64,000 nucleotides of DNA from CAWANP01 sp963783445 (GTDB taxonomy: Bacteria; Chloroflexota; Anaerolineae; JAAYZQ01), in the NCBI GenBank assembly GCA_963783445.1, contig CAWANP010000002.1, positions 310,001 to 374,000 of the forward strand, written 5' to 3'. This document shows positions 52,001 to 60,798 of the stretch, one piece after another. The position numbers and the translations under genes are program-made. The stretch's first letter is position 1. Each line of letters opens with the position of its first letter. The notes under the pieces were generated by a model. That model was not told the origin of the DNA and searched no databases. It worked only from the letters and a program-made list of their open reading frames with translations.

Positions 52001-52161
52001 AGTCCGGCCTGGGGAGCGAAAGCTGCGGCCCTGGCGTGCTGCCCCAATACCGGCTGCAGGCGCGCAACTATCGTTACTCGCTGCGTTTGAGGCCCCTGTC
52101 AGGGCTTGAGGACTCACCGCAGGTGCTCAGCAAGCAGGTTCTCCCACAATTGAACGGATGA
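49009..52161 (+). CDS. GH2 family beta-galactosidase, LacZ-like
   Basis: Starting at ATG 49009 behind AGGAGG, this protein of about 1050 residues has the five-domain LacZ layout: sugar-binding domain with PGNWQLKGYGVPMYTN, Ig-like domains, TIM barrel, and C-terminal beta-sandwich (Bgal_small_N). The acid/base Glu lies in SLGNEAGHG (~477) and the nucleophile Glu in CEYAHAMGNG (~543). GVNRHEHDPETG is a further signature. It should hydrolyse beta-galactosides in the cytoplasm and is paired with the GH3 gene, 22 bases upstream. Confidence 0.95.
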   Translation: MQEALQDWETPQVVSRNREAPHVHLEAYSDEASAVREAGFPYRQLLNGRWRFHWSPDPASAPEGFHQVDFDDAGWDEIEVPGNWQLKGYGVPMYTNVQYPFPIDPRLRAAFDDMEAKAVGRGDLARQMPKEAFHVPLAVPRDDNPTGCYRTRFSVPAIWTGRQVRLCFDGVDSAFHLWINGRAVGYSQDSRLPAEFDIAQYLCPGENLLAVRVYRWSDGSYLEDQDFWRLSGIYRDVALWAPPPVYLSDYTVRTDLDGEYRDARLSIKATVCNAAQTDAIDYSLEAKVVTDEPICSLVQSLDVAAGEEAGLDLLGLVANPDKWSDESPNLYTLLLILKDETGHVLQVERCRIGFRQVEIVGGQLCVNGQAIRIKGVNRHEHDPETGHTVSEASMLDDIRLMKQFNINAVRTAHYPNASRWYELCDIHGLYIFDEANIESHGVWDRPARDPLWQQAFMERVTRMVERDKNHPCIIAWSLGNEAGHGPNFEAVADWVHTHDPTRPVHYNPAEDLPWVDIISPMYPHVDELVSLAEDPAEARPIVACEYAHAMGNGPGGLGDYWNAIERYPRLQGGFVWDWMDQGLRKVTECGVEWFAYGGDFGEEPHDGSFCLNGLIGPDRGLHPGLWELKKAHEPVVVEPMDLSAGKVKIINRYAFTNLSVFCIAWMLEADGQVLQSGELERLDVAPGTSEIVTIPYYGPEPMPGVEHWLSLSFKTVQDSALIPKGHEVAWARLPLPAAAPPVVFQETMPLLALEDTNAGMVLTGHDFSLVFNRESGLIAGWESQGRPVIRRGPEANLWRAPTDNDAERMASLWQAAGLDRVREQVQAISTERISDGIVRVQVEMADLEVGITSCYVYLVYGSGDVVLEHRVGLLRALPPLPRVGIRFLLPRVYNRITWYGSGPHETYADRMLGARVGVYRSIVDGHDLPYVVPQEYGNKTEVRWAALTDKDGVGLLVAGMPRLNVSAHPYTALDLARARHVHELKPREHLTLNLDLAQSGLGSESCGPGVLPQYRLQARNYRYSLRLRPLSGLEDSPQVLSKQVLPQLNG

Positions 52162-52209
52162 GGGCGTTCCGGACACAAGCCGGCGCCAACCCGGCGCCGG
52201 TCCTGTTAC

Positions 52210-53181
52210 CTACCCCCACAAGCCCTTCAGGAACCGGACCTTTTCCACCGTCTGGTAGTTGCCTCCACCCTCATGGTCGTTGTAGCGGTAGATGCGGATC
52301 TCCTTGGGGCCGGCAAAGTGATTGTAGGCCGCAAACACCGTCGAAGGTGGGCAGATCATGTCCATGAGCGCCACGGAAAAGAGCGCCTTGGCCTTCGAAC
52401 GAGCGGCAAAATTCACACCGTCAAAGTAGGACAGCGTCTCAAACACGGTATCAACCTTGTCCCTGTGGGCCTTGCAAAAGCGGACGATCTCGCTATAGGG
52501 CGCTTCATCGGTGATATCAGTCGCCCGCCGGTAGTGGCACAGGAAAGGTACGTCGGGCATCACGACGGGTACCTTCGGCTCGAGGCCGCCAGCTGCTAGC
52601 GTGATGCCGCCCCCCTGGCTGCCACCGGTCAGGGCAATGCGCTCGGCGTCCACAGCGGGATGGGCGCGGGCCGCATCCACGGCGCGAACTGCGTCACTGA
52701 AAAGACGCCGGTAATAGTAGGTTTCCGGCTCCAGGACTCCCCTGGTCATGAAGCCAGGATACTGGATGCCAGAGTCCGGTGGTTCAAGATCGGGTGTGTC
52801 CCCCGTACGGATATGGCTGTAGCCCTGCCCTCGAGTGTCCATCACCAAGTGGGCGTAACCTGCACTGCTCCACACCAGCCAGTCGGTGGGAAAGGCCCGC
52901 CCACCGCTATAGCCGATGTACTCTACGACGCAGGGCAGCGGCTCCTGGCGCTGGCGGGGCAGCAATAGCCAACCCTTGATGGGCAGGCCGCCGTAGCCAT
53001 TAAAGGTCACGTCAAAGGCTTCCACCGTGACCAGCCCATAATCCACCGGCTCGAAGCTTGGCTCCAGAGGGAAGGCGCGTGTTTCTGCCAGCGTTTGTGC
53101 CCAGAATGTGTCAAAGTCGACCGGCTCTTCCCTGGCCGGCAGATAGGTTCTCAGTTCCTCCAAGGGCATATCGAACAGCAT
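52210..53181 (-). CDS. CE7 family acetyl esterase (acetyl xylan/cephalosporin C deacetylase type)
   Basis: This 323-residue alpha/beta hydrolase matches the CE7 family. The RGQG motif near residue 117, nucleophile S188 in TGGSQGGG, an Asp in ALMDMICPP, and the catalytic His in NDHEGG near the end are all present. These enzymes remove acetyl groups from xylo-oligosaccharides, which suits the neighbouring glycosidases although it is on the opposite strand. ATG 53181 follows AAAAGGAG. It converges with the GH2 gene, with 48 bases between stops. Confidence 0.93.
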   Translation of the reverse strand: MLFDMPLEELRTYLPAREEPVDFDTFWAQTLAETRAFPLEPSFEPVDYGLVTVEAFDVTFNGYGGLPIKGWLLLPRQRQEPLPCVVEYIGYSGGRAFPTDWLVWSSAGYAHLVMDTRGQGYSHIRTGDTPDLEPPDSGIQYPGFMTRGVLEPETYYYRRLFSDAVRAVDAARAHPAVDAERIALTGGSQGGGITLAAGGLEPKVPVVMPDVPFLCHYRRATDITDEAPYSEIVRFCKAHRDKVDTVFETLSYFDGVNFAARSKAKALFSVALMDMICPPSTVFAAYNHFAGPKEIRIYRYNDHEGGGNYQTVEKVRFLKGLWG

Positions 53182-53524
53182 TGTTCACTCCTTTTTTCGG
53201 CAATCGTGTCCAGACCTCGCAGATCGCAGCCTGAACCTGCTTGCTCGGATGACTCCCGGCCATGTGCCGGTGCGGCTGGATCACGCATGCGCATTATACA
53301 GGAAAGACTGATAAACAGCAAGCAATCCAAGATGTCAAGGGTATGTACACACTGTTCAATAATACTTGTGCCTGTCGGGTGTGGTGTGTTATAATTGTGG
53401 TGCAGACTGTTCGGCGGAATCGAGATTCCCGTTTGTGAGCGTGCCAGTAGACATCTCAACTGCATGTGTGCCTGCTGGCCCAGGATTGGCCATCGAACTG
53501 AAAACGAGACAAGGAGCGTCCTGT
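53182..53524. other. Divergent intergenic region
   Basis: This 343-base gap lies between the esterase gene (minus) and the XRE-cupin gene (plus). It holds the esterase ribosome site near 53185 and the plus-strand promoter at 53366-53395. No gene is supported. Confidence 0.55.
53366..53395 (+). promoter_or_regulatory. Promoter of the XRE-cupin regulator
   Basis: TTGTGC (53366-53371) and TATAAT (53390-53395) with 18-base spacing, about 130 bases before the ATG. Confidence 0.6.
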
Positions 53525-54061
53525 ATGATTGGAGAGAGGATTCGTGTCCGGAGACACGAACTGGGCTTGAGCCTGCGAGCCTTGGCGGAAAAGGTGGACC
53601 TCACGGCCAGTTTTCTCAGCCAGATTGAGCGGTCCCAAGCGGAACCGTCCATCAAGTCGCTGCGTAGAATCGCTGATGCTCTGGGCGTATCCTTGTTCTA
53701 CTTTCTTTCCGAGGATAAGGTCGTCAGTCCTGTCGTGCGCAAAGGTGAACGAACGCGGTTGCAGCTGCCCGGCTCCAGGGTGATCTGTGAGTTGCTCACA
53801 CCAAACGTCCGTCGCAAGATGGAGGTTCTCATGATCAACGCTGATCCTGTCCGCGGAAATATTGCACAGCCGCTGCCCGAACCCACCGAGGAGTGCATCG
53901 TGTTATTGAAGGGGCGCCTGCACGTCAAGCTGGACGATGAGGAATACGAGCTAGAGCCAGGTGATAGCGTCTATTTCGAGGGACCCAGGCTGCGGTCTCT
54001 TTCGGCAGGAGGCGACGAGGAAGCTCTCTTTTTCTCAGCCATGACGCCTGCGGTATTCTGA
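53525..54061 (+). CDS. XRE-cupin transcriptional regulator
   Basis: From ATG 53525 (AAGGAG 8 bases upstream) the product is 178 residues. An N-terminal helix-turn-helix of the XRE type (RVRRHELGLSLRALAEKVDL to SIKSLRRIADALGVSL, residues ~6-60) is joined to a C-terminal cupin barrel with ECIVLLKGRLHVKLDDEEYE and LEPGDSVYFEG. Such regulators, like PuuR, sense a small molecule in the cupin and control catabolic genes. The likely targets are the amidohydrolase/oxidase cluster downstream or the divergent esterase; this is inference from position. Confidence 0.9.
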   Translation: MIGERIRVRRHELGLSLRALAEKVDLTASFLSQIERSQAEPSIKSLRRIADALGVSLFYFLSEDKVVSPVVRKGERTRLQLPGSRVICELLTPNVRRKMEVLMINADPVRGNIAQPLPEPTEECIVLLKGRLHVKLDDEEYELEPGDSVYFEGPRLRSLSAGGDEEALFFSAMTPAVF

Positions 54062-54218
54062 TCTTCCTGTTAGAAGGACCTGCCAGGAACTGGACGGCCG
54101 GGGTTTCCTATGCTTGCATGGCCAGTGTCGCCAATTGTGTGCGTGCTGTGAGCCCGTGCTCCACAAAGGCTGGTTTTTCTGCAGCCCGCTGTCCTGTGGA
54201 AATGGGGAGGCATGAAAA

Positions 54219-55166
54219 GTGTCTATCCGTCTGTTGTACATAAGCACGCCTGACTTCGGCGTTCCTGCGTTGAGGTTGCTGGCGCAGGACAAGAGGTTCG
54301 AAGTGGTCGGCGTCGTGACCCGGCCCGATAGGCCGGCCGGCCGGGGTCTCAAGGTCACGCCGCCGCCGGTCAAGTCGGCGGCGCTGGAGCTTGGACTCCG
54401 GGTGCTCCAACCTCCAAGCCTTCGCACTCCCGAGGCTCAGGCCGCCATCCGCGCCCTTGAGCCTGAAGTGGGTGCGGTGGCCGCCTACGGGCAGTGGATC
54501 CCAGTAGAGGTTTTTGACCTCCCGCCAAAACGCTGCCTCAATCTGCATCCTTCGCTCCTGCCGCGGCACCGCGGCGCAGCTCCGGTACCCAGTACCATTC
54601 TGGCCGGCGACAGTGAGGTGGGCCTATCTGTGCTCTTTGTCGAGGACGAGATGGATGCCGGTGATCTCTTGGCCCAACTTGCCATGCCTATTGGCGAGAA
54701 CGATACTGCCGGTTCTCTCATGGCCAAGCTGGCCGAGATTGGCGCTCCCTTTTTTGTGGATACGCTGGCCGCCTGGGTCGCAGGCGAAATCACACCACAG
54801 CCCCAAGATCACTCCCAGTCGACATGGTTCGACCGCATGGAGAAAGAGGTGGGGTGCATGGACTGGTCCCTGCCGGCGGGGCAACTCGCCCGCTGCAGCC
54901 GGGCCTTCTCTCCATGGCCGGGGACCTATACCTTTTTTGAGGGTAAACGTTTGCTGGTACACTGTGCGACGGTTCTCCCAGACTCGCTTGGAGCATTCTC
55001 CGTCGCCGAGCACGGGACCGTCGTGCGCGCCGGTGCTGAGGTTGCCGTGGTTACTGGCAATGGCCTGCTGTGTCTCGACAAAGTGCAACTGGAGAGTCGG
55101 CGGTCGCTGGATATTCACGACTTTGTGCGAGGCCAACAGAGCTTCATCGGTGCGACGCTGGGCTGA
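54219..55166 (+). CDS. fmt: Methionyl-tRNA formyltransferase
   Basis: This 315-residue enzyme formylates initiator Met-tRNA for translation start. The N-terminal formyltransferase domain has the diagnostic HPSLLPRHRGAAP near residue 109, with the catalytic Asp in VEDEMDAGD near residue 145; a C-terminal OB-like domain follows from ~205. The GTG start follows GGGAGG. It stands apart from the usual def partner, which is not in the window. Confidence 0.95.
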   Translation: MSIRLLYISTPDFGVPALRLLAQDKRFEVVGVVTRPDRPAGRGLKVTPPPVKSAALELGLRVLQPPSLRTPEAQAAIRALEPEVGAVAAYGQWIPVEVFDLPPKRCLNLHPSLLPRHRGAAPVPSTILAGDSEVGLSVLFVEDEMDAGDLLAQLAMPIGENDTAGSLMAKLAEIGAPFFVDTLAAWVAGEITPQPQDHSQSTWFDRMEKEVGCMDWSLPAGQLARCSRAFSPWPGTYTFFEGKRLLVHCATVLPDSLGAFSVAEHGTVVRAGAEVAVVTGNGLLCLDKVQLESRRSLDIHDFVRGQQSFIGATLG

Positions 55167-55236
55167 CTGGTGAGGTTGGCGAAAGACATCGATAGCGACC
55201 ATCTGTGTGGCGATGTGGCCGGCGTATCAGATGAGA

Positions 55237-55286
55237 GTACACAGTGTACAGCCAAAGTTGAAAAGAATCCGATTCTGTGATATAGT
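55237..55286 (+). promoter_or_regulatory. Promoter with adjoining palindrome before the amidohydrolase cluster
   Basis: TTGAAA (55258-55263) and TATAGT (55281-55286) have 17-base spacing. A 13-base palindrome at 55237-55249 (GTACAC, A, GTGTAC) lies just upstream of the -35 and could be a regulator site. The gene starts at 55412. Confidence 0.6.
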
Positions 55287-55411
55287 CTTGCTCGTGCTTG
55301 GTCGCGTTCAGGCTTGCATTCAGGGGCGGAGGGTAGACTGGAGCATGCAGGTGCACAAGCCTTGGCCATTTCCAAGAACACGAGTTATCTCGGCGTAGAG
55401 ATAGGACAGCT

Positions 55412-56770
55412 ATGACGATTCTCATTCGGGGCGCCTCATACGTTGTACGTTCTGCGGAACGCATCGAGTTGGATTGCGATGTGCTCATTGAAGGGACGCG
55501 TATCGCAGGTACGGGTCACTATGCGCCCCAAGCCAGTTGGGACGTGATCGACGCGACCAACTGTGCTGTGATCCCTGGCCTGATCAATGCCCATACCCAT
55601 CTCTATCAGAACTTTCTCAAAGGGCTGAATGACGGTGTTCCCCTGGTAGAGTGGTGCGACCAGGTACTCTTTCCAGCGGCCGATGTCATTCATACCGATC
55701 ACTGGTACGCTCACGATGAGCGTCTGGGATATGCCTGGTCTCTGGTGAGCGCTCTGGAAATGATCAAGGCTGGTACCACCTGCTGCATTAACATGGATAT
55801 GACCATGGATTCTGTGTTCCAGGCCTGGCTCGATATCGGTTTCCGTGGTGTGGGCGCAGTGACTCTGTCAGACCAGTGGCTCCCGGATAAGCTCCTTCGT
55901 TCGCCAGAGGTCAGCCAGCAGGAGGCGCTGGACTATGCCCAGCGCTGGCAGAATACTCCTGCTGATAGCCCTCGTCTGCAGATCATCCTCGCTCCCTCGA
56001 CACCCTTTTTGGCCAGTCCGCATCTCTTGAACTGGACGAGGGAGCAGCGCGACCACCTGGGAGTGGGAGTACAGATACACGTGGCTGAAACCCGCTACGA
56101 GATGGAGCGCATGGCCGAGCAGGCTGGGACCACGCCCCTGTACTACCTGGATCGCCATGGCCTGGTAGACGACCGGCTCACCGCTGTACACTGTGTTCAC
56201 GTGGACCAAGCAGACCTCGACCTGCTCCAAGAACGCGGCGTGATCCCGATCCACAATCCCAAGAGCAATATGAAACTGGGCAGTGGCATCTCGCCCGTGG
56301 TCGAGATGCTGCGCCGGGGCATTCCCGTTGCTTTGGGTAATGATGGCTGTGCGTCCAACGATCTGTTGGATATGTTCGAGGAAATGCGTTTTGCGGCGCT
56401 TCTTCAAAAGGTTGCCGCCCAGGATCCCGCGGTGATCTCGGCCGCGGACGTATTCCGCATGGCTACGGAGAACGGCGCCAAGGCATGCCGCATTGACGCT
56501 GGCACCATCGACCCGGGCCGTTTGGCTGACCTGGCAGTCGTAAATCTGCGCAAGCCGCATCTCGTGCCTGTCCACGATGTTATCAACAGCTTGGTCTACT
56601 GTGCCAAGGGAGAAGATGTAGAGACCACCATCATCAACGGCAGCATCGTAATGCGGGATCGTGAGCTGGTCACCGTGGACGAAGAAGAGATTCTGGATCT
56701 GGCCCAAGAGTGGGGCAGTAGCTTGCGCAAGCGTGGTCAGCAGAGTGAACTCTACCCCAAGGATGGTTGA
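55412..56770 (+). CDS. Amidohydrolase family deaminase-like protein (TRZ/ATZ type)
   Basis: This 452-residue metal-dependent hydrolase has INAHTHLYQN near residue 60 (metal His pair), QIHVAET near 218, AVHCVHV near 254, and the metal Asp in GNDGCASND near residue 310. It belongs to the branch holding S-adenosylhomocysteine deaminase, guanine or 8-oxoguanine deaminase, and triazine hydrolases; the family member cannot be named. It starts the gene group that continues with an FAD enzyme and its Fe-S partner, suggesting breakdown of a nitrogen heterocycle. Confidence 0.88.
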   Translation: MTILIRGASYVVRSAERIELDCDVLIEGTRIAGTGHYAPQASWDVIDATNCAVIPGLINAHTHLYQNFLKGLNDGVPLVEWCDQVLFPAADVIHTDHWYAHDERLGYAWSLVSALEMIKAGTTCCINMDMTMDSVFQAWLDIGFRGVGAVTLSDQWLPDKLLRSPEVSQQEALDYAQRWQNTPADSPRLQIILAPSTPFLASPHLLNWTREQRDHLGVGVQIHVAETRYEMERMAEQAGTTPLYYLDRHGLVDDRLTAVHCVHVDQADLDLLQERGVIPIHNPKSNMKLGSGISPVVEMLRRGIPVALGNDGCASNDLLDMFEEMRFAALLQKVAAQDPAVISAADVFRMATENGAKACRIDAGTIDPGRLADLAVVNLRKPHLVPVHDVINSLVYCAKGEDVETTIINGSIVMRDRELVTVDEEEILDLAQEWGSSLRKRGQQSELYPKDG

Positions 56771-56861
56771 TGGTTTGGTTCCACTGCAGCGGCGCTGGAT
56801 GCCATAAAGATTATCTGTGGTGGCAGAGGATAGAGACAAACTTGAGAGGAGGCGGCTTGTA

Positions 56862-58283
56862 ATGAGCCAATTGATAGAGCAATTGATGGACGTATGCGCA
56901 CCGGCGCGGGTGTCCGACAAACTACCGGATCGCATCTGCTATACCCGCGATGCCGGACCCAGTCCGGGAGGAATCCCGGGCTATGTGGTGCGTCCCAAGA
57001 CAACCCAGGAGGTAGCAGGGATCCTCGAGGTCGCGAATGCACATGGCACTCCCGTCTTCATCTGGGGGCGCTCCACGACTTTTATCGGGATGGGGATTCA
57101 GGATGGCTGCATTTTGATGGCCCTGGACCTGATGGACAGGATCATCGAGATGGACTTTGACAACAAGGTGATCGTTGTGGAGCCGGGTGCCGTGTGGCAC
57201 TCGGTGGACGTAGAGTTGAACAAGTTGGGATGGGAGCTGGCTGTTCCGGGCCCCGGTGGCATGTTCTCTTGCACCATCGGCGGCTCGGTGGCCTATAACG
57301 CCGTACCCCATGCTCTGGCCGAGTATGGCATGACCGGCAATCACGTTATCGGCCTCGAGGTGGTACTGCCCGATGGCAAGGTCATCAATACCGGCAGCGG
57401 CGCCAATGAGGCGGCAGGACACCTGCACTTTGAGCGCTATGCCAACGGCCCGGATCTGACCGGCCTTTTTGTGGGGTCCTATGGCGTTTTCGGTGTCATC
57501 ACCAAGGTTTACTTTCGCATCCGCCGGGTTCCCGATGTTGAGACCTTTGCGTTTTACGGATTTGACCACTTTGAGCAGGCCGTGGATGCAGCCCACGCTA
57601 TCCAGCGGCAGGACGCTGCCACGCACATGGTCGGCCTCTTTGGCGGACCTAAACCGGCAAACTATGATGCGCATGATGCCTTCCTGCACATCGTCGTCCG
57701 GGACTCCCGTGTGGCAGCCCAAGAGAGGATCCGTGTGGCCGAAGCCGTGTGCGAATCCTTCGCTGGCTACCGGTTGGACAGCAACGCCACGAGGCTGTAC
57801 TGGGAGGGTCACATGTACTCATGGCTTCGGAATACGCCGCCCGATCACTACTATGGCAACCGTCCATTCATGTGTCCAGAGGTGGCGGGCTTTATGCCCA
57901 CCAATAAGGTCAAGGATGCCATCGCCTTTCTGCGCAATGATGCCATGGAGCATGCCGACGAATGGGCCAAGTACGATATCCGTACCAAGTGCAACGACGT
58001 CTACTTTTCCAGCAACGCGGCCTTTATCTGGATCGATACACTCTATCCCGAGATGGACAAGGAGGCGTGGCAGTATGGCCTTGCCCTGCGCTCTCGGTAC
58101 ACGGAAGAATTGTGCCGGCGCTACATGTCCCCAGGTGGAATCCTGCAAGCCATTGCCCCAGAAGTCATGACCAAACTGGGCGCCGGATTCGATTTTATCA
58201 AGTTCCTCAAGGGCTCGTTGGATCCGAACTATATCCTGAACCCGGGCGTCATGTACCTGGAACCGGAGGCGAAGCATGTCTAG
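56862..58283 (+). CDS. FAD-binding oxidoreductase, GlcD/VAO-type
   Basis: The product is about 473 residues from ATG 56862 (GAGGAGGCGG upstream); a GTG at 56817 is an alternative. The FAD_binding_4 domain is seen in YVVRPKTTQEVAGILEVANA, FIWGRSTTFIG and GGSVAYNAVPHALAEYGMTG. The C-terminal FAD oxidase domain follows. GlcD-like flavoproteins oxidise 2-hydroxy acids, often with an Fe-S subunit such as the one encoded next, whose start overlaps by 8 bases. The substrate is not known. Confidence 0.9.
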   Translation: MSQLIEQLMDVCAPARVSDKLPDRICYTRDAGPSPGGIPGYVVRPKTTQEVAGILEVANAHGTPVFIWGRSTTFIGMGIQDGCILMALDLMDRIIEMDFDNKVIVVEPGAVWHSVDVELNKLGWELAVPGPGGMFSCTIGGSVAYNAVPHALAEYGMTGNHVIGLEVVLPDGKVINTGSGANEAAGHLHFERYANGPDLTGLFVGSYGVFGVITKVYFRIRRVPDVETFAFYGFDHFEQAVDAAHAIQRQDAATHMVGLFGGPKPANYDAHDAFLHIVVRDSRVAAQERIRVAEAVCESFAGYRLDSNATRLYWEGHMYSWLRNTPPDHYYGNRPFMCPEVAGFMPTNKVKDAIAFLRNDAMEHADEWAKYDIRTKCNDVYFSSNAAFIWIDTLYPEMDKEAWQYGLALRSRYTEELCRRYMSPGGILQAIAPEVMTKLGAGFDFIKFLKGSLDPNYILNPGVMYLEPEAKHV

Positions 58284-59490
58284 CGGAGAGAAAGAGACGC
58301 TGAAAATGGGTGAACGTCGCATCGATGAGCTAAAGAACTATATCTACCAATGCAATCGCTGTGGACAGTGTTTGGATTTTTCTACCCTTGGGCAGGCGAA
58401 AAAGTGCCCGGCATTTGAGGGGGGATTGTTCGAATCGTACGCGGCTCGGGGCAAGTACAACATCGCCCGTGCTCTGGTGGATGGCGTCATGGACTATGAC
58501 ATGGACCTTGCCGAGCGGGTCTTTGCCTGCAACGAGTGCCGAGCCTGCGCTGAGGACTGTTTCAAGTACCTCGATACGACCGGCATGTTCACGGCGCTGA
58601 AGGAGGACCTGGCCCAGCTTGGCCTGATCCCGCCTAACTTCAAGGAGGGCTTGGAGGGTGAGATGGGCCTGGATAAGACGCACAATGTCTACAAAGCCCC
58701 TCACGAGGAAAGGCTGGCCTGGCTTCAGGACCAGTCCCGGGTGGATGTGCCGGCCGAAACGGCCATCTTTATCGGATGCTCGTCAGCCTACGTACGGCAA
58801 AACATGGCTGTGGATACCGTCGGCACGCTGGAACGGCTCGGCGTCGAATATACCTTGCTTAGCGACGAGTGGTGCTGCGGACACCCCTACATGGCCGCCG
58901 GCCAGGTCGACAAGGCGCGCGAGGCCCTGGAACAGAGCATTTCGCAGTACGAGGACCTGGGCGTCAAGCGCGTGGTGTTCAACTGCCCGGGCTGCCTCAA
59001 GACTTTCAAGCATGATGCGCCCATGATACTCGGTAGGTCGCTTCCCTTCGAGCCAATGCACATCCTGGAGTTGATGGCCTATCTGGCTGAGCAGGGTGAG
59101 ATTCAGTTCAAACCGCTTTCACCCAAAATCAACATCACCTATCACGATTCCTGTACAATGGGACGTTGGCTGGATATCTATGAGGCTCCGCGCATCCTGT
59201 TGAAGCATATCTATGGCGTGGCCCTCACAGAGATGCCTCGCAACCGTGGCAACGCCTATTGCTGCGGCGCTGGCGGCCTGATCCGCTATGACTATGCCGA
59301 CATCTCGAATAATGCGGGAACCGAGAGATTCCGGGAGGCCGAGGCCACGGGCGCAGATGTGCTGATGACTTCCTGCCCGGCTTGTCTCGTCCAGTTCCAG
59401 CAGACGCGCAGCAAGCTCAAGAGCCGCATGAAGATCATGGACATCACCCAGATTATCTGGGAGCAGTTGGTTGTACCTGGCGAAGTCTGA
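58276..59490 (+). CDS. Fe-S oxidoreductase with two CCG domains, GlcF/HdrD-like
   Basis: This 404-residue protein has two N-terminal 4Fe-4S motifs: CNRCGQC (~26-32) with a later Cys in KKCPAF, and CNECRACAEDC (~85-95). Two cysteine-rich CCG domains follow: WCCGHPYM with NCPGCLKTF, and YCCGAGG with SCPACLVQF. This layout is that of GlcF or heterodisulfide reductase subunit D, electron acceptors for flavoproteins. It overlaps the upstream FAD gene by 8 bases, so the two surely form one complex. The next gene is 400 bases away. Confidence 0.93.
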   Translation: MSSGEKETLKMGERRIDELKNYIYQCNRCGQCLDFSTLGQAKKCPAFEGGLFESYAARGKYNIARALVDGVMDYDMDLAERVFACNECRACAEDCFKYLDTTGMFTALKEDLAQLGLIPPNFKEGLEGEMGLDKTHNVYKAPHEERLAWLQDQSRVDVPAETAIFIGCSSAYVRQNMAVDTVGTLERLGVEYTLLSDEWCCGHPYMAAGQVDKAREALEQSISQYEDLGVKRVVFNCPGCLKTFKHDAPMILGRSLPFEPMHILELMAYLAEQGEIQFKPLSPKINITYHDSCTMGRWLDIYEAPRILLKHIYGVALTEMPRNRGNAYCCGAGGLIRYDYADISNNAGTERFREAEATGADVLMTSCPACLVQFQQTRSKLKSRMKIMDITQIIWEQLVVPGEV

Positions 59491-59609
59491 TCTTGCCAGG
59501 AGAACATCTGGCCTGCTGAGCAAAGATGTCGGGTCCGTCAGGCGGCCAGCGCAAGGGTGTGTTCATCGCCACAGTGGGACAGGATCGAGCCCAAGTTCGT
59601 GGCTCTGCG

Positions 59610-59760
59610 AAGAACCTTTATCGTGTCACCCTTCGACTGCGCTCATGGCACGCTCTGGATGAAGTGAAGCATGTCCTGAGGTGCGAAGGGAATTTCGGCT
59701 GAGCAAAGAAGAGATCCTTCGTTTCACTCAGGATGACATTTGACCTTTCGATGTGCTCGC
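59610..59760. repeat. Candidate dispersed intergenic repeat
   Basis: The 399-base gap 59491-59889 has no supported gene. Within it, the stretch 59610-59760 reads on the minus strand as VILSETKDLFFAQ and similar peptides that I recall as spurious translations of interspersed repeats in many bacteria. A second copy is not present in the window, so this is a suggestion only. Confidence 0.35.
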
Positions 59761-59889
59761 TGCAGAGTGTGTTTCTCGCCGATCTGCCGTGCGGTGGCCT
59801 CGGCAAGCTGGGCGCCATCCGCAACAGCGGGACGGAAGTGGTACGGGACGAAGGCTGGTCCAGGGACAGGAGCCAGAGGGTAGCAGAAC

Positions 59890-60798
59890 GTGATCGCTGA
59901 CATTCATACGCACTATCAGTTCCCGAGCTTTGTCAAGAATCCCAGGGCTTATCTGGACAGGGAACCCTTTGCGGCCTACCTGGCCTCGAATCCCAAGCAC
60001 CGGGACGTTACCATTGAAGAGATGATCTCTGTCGCTGATCGCGCGGGTATCCAGTGGCTGGGTTTACAGGGAGGCTTGTTCGTCCGGCATGAAACCTGTG
60101 TCGAGCTGAACGATTATGGATTGGCAAGCCTGGCGACCTATCCGGATCGCCTGCTGGTTTTTGCTTGCCTTCAACCCAAGGCAGGAAAAGACGCGCTGAA
60201 AGAATTCAGACGTTGTGTCGAGGAGGGCATGGTTGGCGCCGGTGAACTCAATCCGGCTGGACAAGGCTTTGCCCTGGATGATCCAGATTTTCTGGCTGTC
60301 GCCCGGGCTGCAGTAGAGATGAGTGTCCCCATTGTGCTGCACTTTAACGAGACAGTAGGGCACCATTATGCTGGCAAAGGCAGAGTGCCAGTCGAAGATC
60401 TGTACCGGTTTATCACCCGGTTTCCCGATCTCAAGCTGATCGTCGCGCACTGGGGAGGCGGTCTTCCCTACTTTGAACTCATGCCGGAGGTCCGGGCTGC
60501 CTGCAAGAACATCTACTATGACACCGCGGCCTCACCGCTGCTGTACCAGGCGTCAGTTTTTCCCATCACTGCCCAGTTGGTTGGAACCGGAAAGATCCTG
60601 TTCGGAACCGACTTTCCGTTGATCTGTTTCCCCGACAGGCAGGTAGAGCCCGAATTTGAGACATTTCTCGAACACGTGGAACAAAGCGGTCTGACTCCAT
60701 CTCAGTTGACGGATGTTCTTGGAGCCAATGTGGCAAGGCTCTTTCGATTGGAAGAGAAAAACCAGAATTCTACCCCTGCTTCGGCAGGGAAGAGGTAG
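59890..60798 (+). CDS. Amidohydrolase_2 family TIM-barrel protein
   Basis: This 302-residue protein starts at GTG 59890 behind GAGGG. ADIHTHYQ at the start, LHFNET near residue 150, VAHWGGG near residue 184, and FGTDFPL near residue 240 supply the metal-binding residues of the Amidohydro_2 group, which includes decarboxylases and lactone hydrolases. The substrate is unknown. It lies between the oxidase pair and the dipeptide-type transporter and may share their pathway. Confidence 0.85.
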   Translation: MIADIHTHYQFPSFVKNPRAYLDREPFAAYLASNPKHRDVTIEEMISVADRAGIQWLGLQGGLFVRHETCVELNDYGLASLATYPDRLLVFACLQPKAGKDALKEFRRCVEEGMVGAGELNPAGQGFALDDPDFLAVARAAVEMSVPIVLHFNETVGHHYAGKGRVPVEDLYRFITRFPDLKLIVAHWGGGLPYFELMPEVRAACKNIYYDTAASPLLYQASVFPITAQLVGTGKILFGTDFPLICFPDRQVEPEFETFLEHVEQSGLTPSQLTDVLGANVARLFRLEEKNQNSTPASAGKR

